Positions 1-6,319 of a DNA stretch of 6,504 nt are shown piece by piece. The stretch lies in the NCBI GenBank assembly GCA_947311175.1, contig CAMZKK010000069.1, positions 1 through 6,504 of the forward strand, given 5' to 3'. The notes beneath the pieces were generated by a model. The model had not been told where the DNA came from and searched no databases. It saw nothing but the letters and a program-made list of their open reading frames with translations. The position numbers and the translations under genes were made by a program. The number at the start of each line of letters is the position of its first letter. The stretch's first letter is position 1. Source of the stretch: an uncultured Planctomycetota bacterium. GTDB taxonomy: Bacteria > Planctomycetota > SZUA-567 > JAFGNG01.

Positions 1-312
1 CAAAGACTCAAAATACCGGAAGATAAATTCAGAATTGAATATCTTTATGAAAGCAAGGGACGCTTGAGTATAAAAGAGCATAGCAATGGCGAATGTTTCC
101 TCCTCGACAAAAACAAAGGCTGTATGGTTTATGACATCAGACCAACCCAATGCAGGACATGGCCATGGTGGGAACAAAATCTTAAGTCGAAAGAGGCATG
201 GAATACTTGTGCTGAAGAATGTGAAGGAATCAACAAAGGCAGAAAGCACTCTGCATCATTTATCATTACAGAATTAGAAAAGGACAAAAACTCAGAAAAA
301 GAAAATAAATAA
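1..312 (+). CDS. YkgJ-family cysteine-cluster protein, 3' part (start outside window)
   Basis: This reading frame is open from the first base and ends at a TAA at 310-312, giving 103 visible residues of a gene that starts upstream. The visible part has the later half of the YkgJ/UPF0153 zinc- or iron-chelating signature: ECFLL, then GCMVYDIRPTQCRTWPWW, then a further CAEEC. Visible Cys positions are 32, 41, 51, 70 and 74. The family's first CC pair would lie upstream of the window. Proteins of this family are small, presumed metal-binding and mostly of unknown function. A TTG at 64-66 could be read as a start, but in-frame coding with family-like content continues upstream, so it is more likely internal. 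The C-terminus is a short Lys/Glu-rich tail. The ndk start lies 29 bases downstream on the same strand, so the two are probably co-transcribed. I am confident of the family and not of any specific function. Confidence 0.85.
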   Translation, partial: QRLKIPEDKFRIEYLYESKGRLSIKEHSNGECFLLDKNKGCMVYDIRPTQCRTWPWWEQNLKSKEAWNTCAEECEGINKGRKHSASFIITELEKDKNSEKENK

Positions 313-341
313 CGGAAAACCATAATGAAAGGGGAAATAAA

Positions 342-824
342 ATGTTTAAGGGATTTGAAAAGACTTTATTAATTATTAAACCTGATGCCGTTCACCGTCA
401 TCTTGCTGGCAGAATTATCACCCGCATTGAAGAAAAAGGTCTGGCACTCATTGCGATGAAAATGATTAGAATCAAAAAATCTTTGGCGGCAAAACATTAT
501 GAAGAACACAAAGGAAAACCATTCTACCCCGGGTTAATTGATTTTATCACTTCCGGTCCGGTGGTGGTGATGGTGGTTGAGGGACTCGAGGCAATTTCGG
601 TATGCAGGAGCTTGGCTGGTGCGACATGTGGAAGAAATGCTGCCCCAGGGTCTATTCGAGGTGATTTTGGGATGAGTAGCAGATTCAACCTAATCCATGC
701 AAGCGACTGCAAAAAATCTGCGAATAGAGAGATAAAGCTTTATTTTGAACGAAAAGATATGGTGGAGCCAGACCTTAAAGATATTAATTTATACTACGAC
801 TGCAGTGAAGGATTTCCAATCTAA
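342..824 (+). CDS. ndk: Nucleoside diphosphate kinase
   Basis: This cytoplasmic enzyme transfers the gamma phosphate of ATP to NDPs through a phosphohistidine intermediate and so balances the NTP and dNTP pools. The 160-residue protein keeps the whole active site: Lys13 in IIKPDA, Tyr53, Phe61, Arg89, Thr95 in GAT, Arg106 in IRGDF, Asn116, and the catalytic His119 in NLIHASD. Each lies two positions after its E. coli counterpart. The usual HGSD is HASD here, a variant I associate with archaeal-type enzymes. About 20 residues continue past the usual bacterial end (from about 139), also as in archaeal-type NDKs. The start is supported by an AAAGGGG ribosome binding site at 328-334, seven bases before the ATG. 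The stop codon shares one base with the next gene's ATG (822-826), suggesting translational coupling. Confidence 0.97.
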   Translation: MFKGFEKTLLIIKPDAVHRHLAGRIITRIEEKGLALIAMKMIRIKKSLAAKHYEEHKGKPFYPGLIDFITSGPVVVMVVEGLEAISVCRSLAGATCGRNAAPGSIRGDFGMSSRFNLIHASDCKKSANREIKLYFERKDMVEPDLKDINLYYDCSEGFPI

Positions 825-1636
825 TGAATAAAACAACAAGAGCTATCAGTTATATTTTTGTGGTATTGACAATCATTGCTTCACAAGCCTATGCCGATAA
901 AGTTATTTTACAAAACGGAGCTGTTTTTGAAGGTAAAATAATTGCAGAAACTCCAAAATATATTGAAATCAGAATAGGCAAAGATGAAGGCAATTCGTCA
1001 ATCATAATGAAGTTTGGGATTGAGAGGATTGAAAAAATAATCAGAGACAATTTTCCACCCCACTCCGCTACAAAAATAACTCCCCTGCCTGCGGATAATG
1101 AAAAATCGTCAATAACGAAACAACCATTAGAGACAATTTTTGAAGAAGATAACGACAACACAGATAAAGATGCTATTTCATGGAATCCCAAAATTGACAA
1201 ACTGATATCAGACTTAAATACTTCAAATCCGAAAAAAATCCAAAAAACCGTTTCTGCCATTTTGACATTTGGCAAAGAGGCATCCCCTCCCCTTGTGTTG
1301 ACATTAAAATCAGGAAGCATTTTTCAAAAGAAACAAGTGGCATATATTCTTGGAAAATTAAAAGAAAAGAAAGCGGTTGAGGCATTAATAACCTGCCTTG
1401 GTTATCCCTATTCCATACCATCGGTTTCACGACAGGCGTCATTGTCATTAAGAATGATTACAGGAAAGAACATGATGTTTAAACACGATGTAAGCAAACT
1501 TAAACGGCAGAAATATATCAAAAAATGGAAAAAATGGTTTGATAAAGTTAAGGAAACCTCGGCATATAAAGAACAATTAAAAATGACAAAAGAAGAGGAC
1601 GAGAAAAAAGAGGTCAAAAGTGAAAGCAATAAATGA
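824..1636 (+). CDS. Exported HEAT-repeat protein of unknown function
   Basis: The 270-residue protein begins with a signal peptide: positive residues at 3-6, a hydrophobic core at about 9-20 and a likely signal peptidase I site after AYA at 24. Residues 25-75 (DKVILQNGAVFEGKIIAE onward) look like a small beta-rich domain, a D-x-V-x-L-x-N-G-x-x-x-x-G-K pattern that I recall in exported planctomycete proteins. A low-complexity acidic/Ser/Thr linker follows at about 76-120. Helices at about 122-213 resemble two or three HEAT repeats, with pairs such as AILTFG/PPLVLTLKSG and AYILGKLK/AVEALITCL. They end in LRMITGK...WKKWF, a motif I recognise at the end of planctomycete HEAT proteins. The C-terminus from about 245 is highly charged (KEEDEKKEVK). 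AAGGA at 808-812 is a possible ribosome binding site, 11 bases before the ATG. No catalytic residues are apparent; a scaffold or binding role in the periplasm is an inference. Confidence 0.85.
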   Translation: MNKTTRAISYIFVVLTIIASQAYADKVILQNGAVFEGKIIAETPKYIEIRIGKDEGNSSIIMKFGIERIEKIIRDNFPPHSATKITPLPADNEKSSITKQPLETIFEEDNDNTDKDAISWNPKIDKLISDLNTSNPKKIQKTVSAILTFGKEASPPLVLTLKSGSIFQKKQVAYILGKLKEKKAVEALITCLGYPYSIPSVSRQASLSLRMITGKNMMFKHDVSKLKRQKYIKKWKKWFDKVKETSAYKEQLKMTKEEDEKKEVKSESNK

Positions 1637-3585
1637 AAAATCAACTTTTAATTCACTACCAAAACATCCTTCGGATTAGACTCTTTGAGGAAAAGGTTCT
1701 CAATCTTTTTTACAATGGAATGATTAGAGGGACAACCCATGTCTGTATCGGACAAGAAGCAGTAGCGGTTGGGGCATGTTCCTCATTAGATAATTCAGAC
1801 TACATCACCAGCAATCATCGTGGACATGGACACCTCATCGCACGCGGAGCATCGCTCGACCGTCTAATGGCTGAACTCTTTGGTAAAGAAGACGGTTATT
1901 CTCGGGGTGCTGGCGGAAGCCAACACATCGCAGTTGCCGAACTTAATTTCCTTGGAAGCAATGGAATTACCGGAGGAGGCATTCCCATCGCAACCGGGGC
2001 TGCCTTAAAAATAAAACTAAAAAAACAAAAAGCCATCAGCGTTTGCTTTACCGGAGACGGAGCAACTGCCCAAGGAACATTCCACGAAAGTCTAAATATG
2101 GCATCGGTTATGGAATTACCATTGCTAGTCATTGTCGAGAACAATCAATATGCAATGAGTACCCACCTAAGTGCAACATCACCGACAAAGGTAATTGCAA
2201 ATCGAACAAAAGGCTACAATATAAAAGCAATAACCATTGATGGCAATGATGTCCGTGCCGTTGAACAAGCGGTAAAAGAAGCAAAAGAATATATAATAAA
2301 AAACAATTGCCCATTTTTAATTGAGGCAATGACAACTAGACTAAAAGGGCATTCTCGGAGTGATGACTGTTCATATATTGACCCAAATACCATCAAAAAG
2401 TGGAAAGAAAAAGGTCCTGTTCTAAACATCGAAAATGAAATAAGAAAAACTCATAACTTAGATTTTGATTTTGATTCCATTAAAGAAAAAATTTCTACCG
2501 AGATTCAATCAGCAATAACCTTTGCTCAAAACTCAAACTTCCTTGATTTTAAAAAATACCAACAGAATAATATCAAAAGCACTACAATTAAGATTAAACC
2601 CAAACAAACAAAAGACTATTCTTACATGCAAGCAATCAACCTTGCTCTCTCCGATGAACTTCAAAACAACGGCAAGGTTGTTTTGTTAGGAGAAGACATT
2701 GCAAAATATGGCGGTGCCTTTAAAGTAACAAAAGACTTGTTTGAAAAATTTGGAGAGAAGAGAATAATCAATACTCCAATCTGTGAAAATTCATTTGTTG
2801 GAATGGCAATCGGAGCAGCAATGAGCGGTATGCGTCCGGTTGTTGAGATAATGTTTATGGATTTCATCCTTCTTGCCCTTGACCAAATCGCCAACCATGC
2901 CGCAAAATTCCCCACAATTTATGCCGGAGAATATAGCGTACCACTAACAATTCGCACACCGGCAGGAGGCAGACGAGGATATGGTGCAACCCACAGTCAA
3001 TGTTTTGAATCAATTCTCGCAAAAATTCCGGGATTAATGGTAGTGTCGCCATTTACCGTAAATGACGCATATCATCAAACAAGACAAGCAATCAATTGCG
3101 ACTCTCCGGTAATCATTGTTGAACACAAGGGGTTATACTCCCAAAGAGGTGAGATTGATTTTTCAACATCAATATCTATCAACAAGGCAAGAATTTTACG
3201 AAAAGGTAGCGACATTACAATAATAAGCTATTCACAGATGCTGCAACTATCACTTGAAGCAGCCAATGCCCTTGCATCAGAAAACATTTCTGCAGAAGTT
3301 ATTGACCTCAGATGCCTAAACCCAATTGATATCGAAACAATTGTGGCAAGCGTAATAAAAACCGGAAAAGTAATTTTCGCCGAAGAGGGAAACAAAACCG
3401 GAGGAATTGGCAGTGAAGTTACATCACTAATCCAAGAAAAATGTTTCGGTTATCTCGAAGCACCAATCGTAAGAATTGCTGCTGTCGATATCGCAATCCC
3501 GGCGGCAAAGCCATTAGAAGAACAAACCCTACCTCAAATCCAAGATATAATCAAAGCTGTCAAAAAACTAATTGCCGATTATTAA
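1633..3585 (+). CDS. Fused E1 alpha/beta subunits of a thiamine-diphosphate 2-oxoacid or acetoin dehydrogenase complex
   Basis: This protein should decarboxylate a 2-oxoacid (pyruvate or branched-chain) or cleave acetoin, passing the acyl group to lipoyl-E2. At 650 residues it joins both E1 subunits in one chain. The alpha part (about 10-300) has the substrate/cofactor loop HRGHGH at 62-67, GSNGITGGGIPIA at 108-120, the thiamine-diphosphate motif GDG at 141-143 to NN at 170-171, and the loop KGHSRSDD at 238-245. The beta part (about 328-648) has GED at 353-355 with the conserved Glu354, TPICEN at 381-386, the transketolase-type THSQ at 453-456 with His454, PGLMVVSP at 466-473, and the C-terminal PAAKPLEE at 623-630. 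The alpha half most resembles acetoin/pyruvate-type E1 by eye, but the substrate cannot be fixed. No E2 or E3 gene lies in the window and no lipoyl domain is fused. The ATG overlaps the previous stop by four bases (ATGA, 1633-1636) and there is no strong ribosome binding site, so coupled translation is likely. Confidence 0.93.
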   Translation: MKNQLLIHYQNILRIRLFEEKVLNLFYNGMIRGTTHVCIGQEAVAVGACSSLDNSDYITSNHRGHGHLIARGASLDRLMAELFGKEDGYSRGAGGSQHIAVAELNFLGSNGITGGGIPIATGAALKIKLKKQKAISVCFTGDGATAQGTFHESLNMASVMELPLLVIVENNQYAMSTHLSATSPTKVIANRTKGYNIKAITIDGNDVRAVEQAVKEAKEYIIKNNCPFLIEAMTTRLKGHSRSDDCSYIDPNTIKKWKEKGPVLNIENEIRKTHNLDFDFDSIKEKISTEIQSAITFAQNSNFLDFKKYQQNNIKSTTIKIKPKQTKDYSYMQAINLALSDELQNNGKVVLLGEDIAKYGGAFKVTKDLFEKFGEKRIINTPICENSFVGMAIGAAMSGMRPVVEIMFMDFILLALDQIANHAAKFPTIYAGEYSVPLTIRTPAGGRRGYGATHSQCFESILAKIPGLMVVSPFTVNDAYHQTRQAINCDSPVIIVEHKGLYSQRGEIDFSTSISINKARILRKGSDITIISYSQMLQLSLEAANALASENISAEVIDLRCLNPIDIETIVASVIKTGKVIFAEEGNKTGGIGSEVTSLIQEKCFGYLEAPIVRIAAVDIAIPAAKPLEEQTLPQIQDIIKAVKKLIADY

Positions 3586-3618
3586 CCTAATTTTCAAAGT
3601 TAATGCGTGATTCAAGAA

Positions 3619-4947
3619 TTACGGTTTAATTGTTACTACCGAACCAATCAATGCCAAACCATAAATTTCTTTGACATCTTTGTTAAACATTCTTACGCAA
3701 CCATGGCTTGTTTTTCCGGGGATTGAATGCGGTAAAGTTGTGCCATGAATACCAAGTCCTGCAGTTGCACCATCACCACCAAATCCTAGCCATCTTGCTC
3801 CTAAAGTATTCCGTCTATCTGATGATGAATACACTTTTTTAGTAACTGGATCTGTCCATGAAGGATTTGAGGATTTTGTTGAAATAGTATATTTGCCGAC
3901 AATGGTTTTATCTCCACCATGACAAACAGGATATTGTTTAACCCACTTTCCACCAAGATATAAAGTTAAGGTCATATCTGATTTATCAACCACAATTTCT
4001 GCAGGAAGTTTTAGTATTTTTAATTTTTCACCAACCCTGATATAATATTGTGGCGCACGGATGCCATTAATAAGAGCAATACCATCAAAGTGAACCCCAT
4101 TTTTTTGAGCAATAGTCTGAAGGCGATCATTTGGTTTTACAATATAAAAAGAAGAGCCAACACACTCACTTCGAGAAAAGACAACTCTTTTATTTAAGTA
4201 AATCAACCTATCTATAATTTTGTTTCTCATTTTTTGGGAAATAAAAGAACAATCATCTCTACCGATAGTATTTGAATAAGCATCTCTTATCGCTTCCCAT
4301 CTTTCATATTGTGGAACAGCTGACTTAACATAAGATTTATACCAAAAATCCGCAAGCAAAAGCGAAGACAATCTTCCCGATACCGTAGTAGGTAATTTCA
4401 GATATGCTTTTCGCCAATATTTTTGGGCTGAAACGATATCACCTTTGCTCCTAGAATAAAGTCCTAACCTCAATAGTGCAGCAGCACCATGGCTATCATT
4501 AGAATGATATTTGTAAATATTTTCAAGAAGGGTTGTGTATTCCTTATATTTTTTTGCATTCTTTAATTCTCTGATTTTTTTCCATTGTGCCATAATTCCG
4601 GTAGAATCGACGACTTTATTTTCCGGTGCAATATTAACCATCTCTTTTGGTGGCTCAATTACTGGTGCTGACTTCTGTACCGGCAATTCAGGCATTGAAT
4701 TTAAATCATTTGCCGATGTCTCACCGACTTTATTTATTTCATCTTTTTCAGCAATTACATTTTCTGTTTTTTCTGTTTTTTTGCCAAACTCTGCAAAATA
4801 ATTATTTGTAACGGTATAATAAACCACAAAAGCCAAACCGGCAGCAATTAGCATTATTAAAAACAATACACCACAGCCCTTGTTTTTCTTTTTATTAGTT
4901 CTAAAGCTCGTATCACCCGGCAAAAAGCCATTCATATCAAGTACCAT
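3619..4947 (-). CDS. Membrane-anchored LysM and YkuD L,D-transpeptidase
   Basis: The 442-residue protein probably cross-links peptidoglycan through L,D-transpeptidation, or attaches proteins to it, on the outer face of the cytoplasmic membrane. In order it has a short cytoplasmic N-terminus rich in Lys (19-23), one membrane helix at about 25-47, a Glu/Lys/Pro-rich linker at 50-115, a helical region at about 120-205 that looks TPR-like (AALLRLGLYSRSKGD, SAQKYWRKAYLKLP), a LysM domain at about 266-313 (YIVKPNDRLQTIAQKNG...YYIRVGEKLKIL) and a C-terminal YkuD catalytic domain at about 317-442. The YkuD signature is complete: GIHGTT with His401, and SHGCVRM at 414-420 with catalytic Cys417, His415 and Arg419. 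The start is set by an AAGGA box at 4957-4961, nine bases upstream; Met5 is a less well-placed alternative. It follows the CBM-like membrane gene by 15 bases on the same strand, so the two are probably one operon. Confidence 0.94.
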   Translation of the reverse strand: MVLDMNGFLPGDTSFRTNKKKNKGCGVLFLIMLIAAGLAFVVYYTVTNNYFAEFGKKTEKTENVIAEKDEINKVGETSANDLNSMPELPVQKSAPVIEPPKEMVNIAPENKVVDSTGIMAQWKKIRELKNAKKYKEYTTLLENIYKYHSNDSHGAAALLRLGLYSRSKGDIVSAQKYWRKAYLKLPTTVSGRLSSLLLADFWYKSYVKSAVPQYERWEAIRDAYSNTIGRDDCSFISQKMRNKIIDRLIYLNKRVVFSRSECVGSSFYIVKPNDRLQTIAQKNGVHFDGIALINGIRAPQYYIRVGEKLKILKLPAEIVVDKSDMTLTLYLGGKWVKQYPVCHGGDKTIVGKYTISTKSSNPSWTDPVTKKVYSSSDRRNTLGARWLGFGGDGATAGLGIHGTTLPHSIPGKTSHGCVRMFNKDVKEIYGLALIGSVVTIKP

Positions 4948-4956
4948 TTAATGTTT

Positions 4957-4961
4957 TCCTT
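4957..4961 (-). promoter_or_regulatory. Ribosome binding site of the L,D-transpeptidase gene
   Basis: On the minus strand this reads AAGGA, nine bases before the ATG at 4947-4945. It favours that ATG over the in-frame Met5 codon at 4935-4933, which would be about 21 bases away. The box lies immediately after the stop codon (4965-4963) of the upstream gene, consistent with co-translation from one mRNA. Confidence 0.7.
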
Positions 4962-4962
4962 A

Positions 4963-5616
4963 CTATTTTAAAATACCAACAGGCTCAAACGTTGAAGTAG
5001 AATCTATCAATAATATTTGGTCAAAATATAAATCATCTTCACGATTACATATCAAAAAAGTATATTTTTTACCTTTTTCTAACTTTTTTGTCACTGGAAA
5101 ATCATTACTTCCAGCCTTCAACCAAATCCATTGAGGATTATACTTCGATGAATTTCCCTGGATTGTTGCAAAAAAATTATCACCAAAACATAAATCTATC
5201 GAATCACCGCAGTCATTACTCCACCTCACTCGAACCCAAACACTGTAAAGTGCGGAAGCTGGCGCGGTAAACTCATACTCTGCATATCCGGGATGCGATG
5301 CTCCCATATATCCTCTACTATATTTCTCTATTTTCGGATTTTCATTCACTTTTTCTGGACCAATATACAAACTTTTTCCAAATGAGGCATCTTTAATTTT
5401 ATCAGACACCATAACAGGTGGCTCTATCTTAATTGCATTTTCAGCTTCAATGACTAAATACCCTTTGGGAAGATAACTAATATCTTCAATCTTCCCTCCT
5501 CCACCATCTAATATTTTTGTTTTTTCAGGTCCCAAGGGGCTCATTTGAGTAGTCAAAAAGATAATAACAACAATTGCAATAGTTCCAACAATATACTTCA
5601 AATAACTTGCACTCAT
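4963..5616 (-). CDS. Membrane-anchored protein with a carbohydrate-binding-module-like (galactose-binding fold) domain
   Basis: The 217-residue protein has an N-terminal membrane helix at about 7-24 (YIVGTIAIVVIIFLTT) with little before it, so it is either a signal anchor or an uncleaved signal, with the rest outside. A Gly-rich linker (GGGG, 38-41) leads to a beta-sandwich-like domain at about 52-216. That domain has the layout of CBM6/CBM35-like modules: VIEAENA near its start (55-61), G-Y-A-E-Y-E-F (110-116), Y-S-V-W-V-R-V-R (124-131), D-S-I-D (138-141), WIWLKAG (163-169), L-E-K-G-K-K-Y-T-F (179-187), NRED (191-194) and a C-terminal F-E-P-V-G. No catalytic domain is attached. Family knowledge suggests glycan or surface binding; the ligand is unknown. 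The start has AAGGA at 5623-5627, six bases upstream. It is the first gene of a likely two-gene unit with the L,D-transpeptidase, which suggests a cell-wall or envelope role. Confidence 0.8.
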   Translation of the reverse strand: MSASYLKYIVGTIAIVVIIFLTTQMSPLGPEKTKILDGGGGKIEDISYLPKGYLVIEAENAIKIEPPVMVSDKIKDASFGKSLYIGPEKVNENPKIEKYSRGYMGASHPGYAEYEFTAPASALYSVWVRVRWSNDCGDSIDLCFGDNFFATIQGNSSKYNPQWIWLKAGSNDFPVTKKLEKGKKYTFLICNREDDLYFDQILLIDSTSTFEPVGILK

Positions 5617-5642
5617 AGCTTATCCTTACAAAATAATACAAA

Positions 5643-5671
5643 TTGATTATTGACTAATCTTACAGTATAAA
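5643..5671 (+). promoter_or_regulatory. Candidate sigma-70-type promoter for efp
   Basis: TTGATT at 5643-5648 and TATAAA at 5666-5671 are separated by 17 bases, matching the consensus at 4 of 6 and 5 of 6 positions. Transcription would start near 5678, leaving an untranslated leader of roughly 58 bases before the efp ATG at 5736. An overlapping TTGACT at 5650-5655 is a closer -35 match but has no good -10 at the right distance. The surroundings are very AT-rich, so chance matches are possible. Confidence 0.5.
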
Positions 5672-5692
5672 GAAAATAGACTTAATTATAAA
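5664..5692 (-). promoter_or_regulatory. Candidate sigma-70-type promoter for the CBM-like/L,D-transpeptidase unit
   Basis: Read on the minus strand, TTTATA (5692-5687) and TATACT (5669-5664) are 17 bases apart, matching the consensus at 4 of 6 and 5 of 6 positions. The transcript would start near 5657, about 40 bases before the ATG at 5616. Upstream of the -35 box lies a run of A and T (about 5693-5712) in the position of an UP element. The -10 box overlaps the -10 box of the efp promoter on the other strand. Confidence 0.4.
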
Positions 5693-5735
5693 TAAATTTT
5701 AATTAAATTACAAAAAACATAGAAAGGTAAACTCA

Positions 5736-6305
5736 ATGGCTAATGTAGGAATAAATCAAATAACAAGAGGCAATGCCATGAAAATTGATGGCGAAATATA
5801 TGTATGCACAGGAATGGACCATGTAAAACCTGGTAAAGGACCGGCTTACATCCAGATGAAGCTCAAAAATGCAATCTCCGGAAGAGTTATTGATAAGCGT
5901 TTTCGCTCTGCAGATAATGTTGAAAAAGTTGATATGGATAAGGCTAGCGCCACCTATTCTTATTACAATGGCAACAATTATGTCTTTATGCACACAGAGA
6001 CCTATGAAGAAATAGAAATGAATGAAGATGCGGTAGGTAGCAATAAAGAATACCTAATCGAAGGAAATCCGGTAACTCTATATATGGTAGAAGGACAGGT
6101 GCTTTCATTAGAAATGCCAAAAACTATCGTGATGGATATTGTCGAAACCGAACCTGGAATAAAAAACGCCAGTGCCACAAATGTTGGGAAACCGGCAACT
6201 ACGAATACCGGATTAATTGTAACAGTCCCTCCATTTATCGAAGCAGGTCAAAAAATTAAAGTCGATACTGAAAATGGCGAATATCTTGAACGTTTTAACG
6301 GATAA
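5736..6305 (+). CDS. efp: Translation elongation factor P
   Basis: EF-P binds between the ribosomal P and E sites and relieves stalling at polyproline stretches. The 189-residue length is normal for the family, with three beta-barrel domains at about 1-64 (KOW-like), 65-128 and 130-188. The loop that reaches the peptidyl-transferase centre reads HVKPGKGPAY (29-38), with Lys34 at the position that E. coli EF-P modifies by beta-lysylation. An Arg here would have indicated the rhamnosylated type. The C-terminal domain has the family signature in GKPATTNTGLIVTVPPFIEAG and KVDTENGEYLERF. The start is supported by AAAGG at 5723-5727, eight bases upstream. No modification enzyme gene is in the window. 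A CheX-like gene begins 14 bases after the stop on the same strand, so the two are likely co-transcribed. Confidence 0.97.
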   Translation: MANVGINQITRGNAMKIDGEIYVCTGMDHVKPGKGPAYIQMKLKNAISGRVIDKRFRSADNVEKVDMDKASATYSYYNGNNYVFMHTETYEEIEMNEDAVGSNKEYLIEGNPVTLYMVEGQVLSLEMPKTIVMDIVETEPGIKNASATNVGKPATTNTGLIVTVPPFIEAGQKIKVDTENGEYLERFNG

Positions 6306-6319
6306 TATTGGAGACAGAA

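Noticed and set aside
64..66. TTG as the true start of the first gene
   Set aside because: The frame is open to base 1 with plausible coding content, and the YkgJ domain normally begins well upstream with a CC pair, so the gene starts outside the window.
889..1320. Open 143-codon frame on the minus strand inside the exported HEAT-repeat gene
   Set aside because: It lies entirely opposite a gene with a signal peptide, recognisable repeats and coupled neighbours. It has no convincing ribosome binding site or family resemblance, so it is a shadow frame.
3607..3622. Short inverted repeat GTGATT-CAAG-AATTAC between the convergent E1 and L,D-transpeptidase genes, as a possible terminator
   Set aside because: The stem is only six pairs, AT-rich with one G-T wobble (a mismatch when read on the other strand). 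It lacks a clean T run and overlaps the transpeptidase stop codon, so it is too weak to call.
4760..4790. Repeated TTTTCTG and T-runs as a possible phase-variation tract in the transpeptidase gene
   Set aside because: It is only two copies encoding KTEKTE in a charged linker, with T-runs of seven or fewer in an AT-rich genome; nothing indicates switching.
4535..4801. Open 88-codon plus-strand frame with a hydrophobic start, possibly a small membrane protein
   Set aside because: It is antisense to the linker and helical region of the L,D-transpeptidase. Its hydrophobicity and Phe/Ser richness follow from the Lys/Glu/Asn-rich codons on the other strand.
5650..5678. TTGACT at 5650-5655 as the main -35 box for efp
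   Set aside because: It matches the consensus well, but 17 bases downstream there is only AAAATA. The TTGATT/TATAAA pair seven bases upstream is the better complete promoter.
5698..5707. Palindrome TTTAATTAAA as an operator
   Set aside because: A ten-base palindrome made only of A and T is expected by chance in this AT-rich spacer, and there is no second copy to support a binding site.
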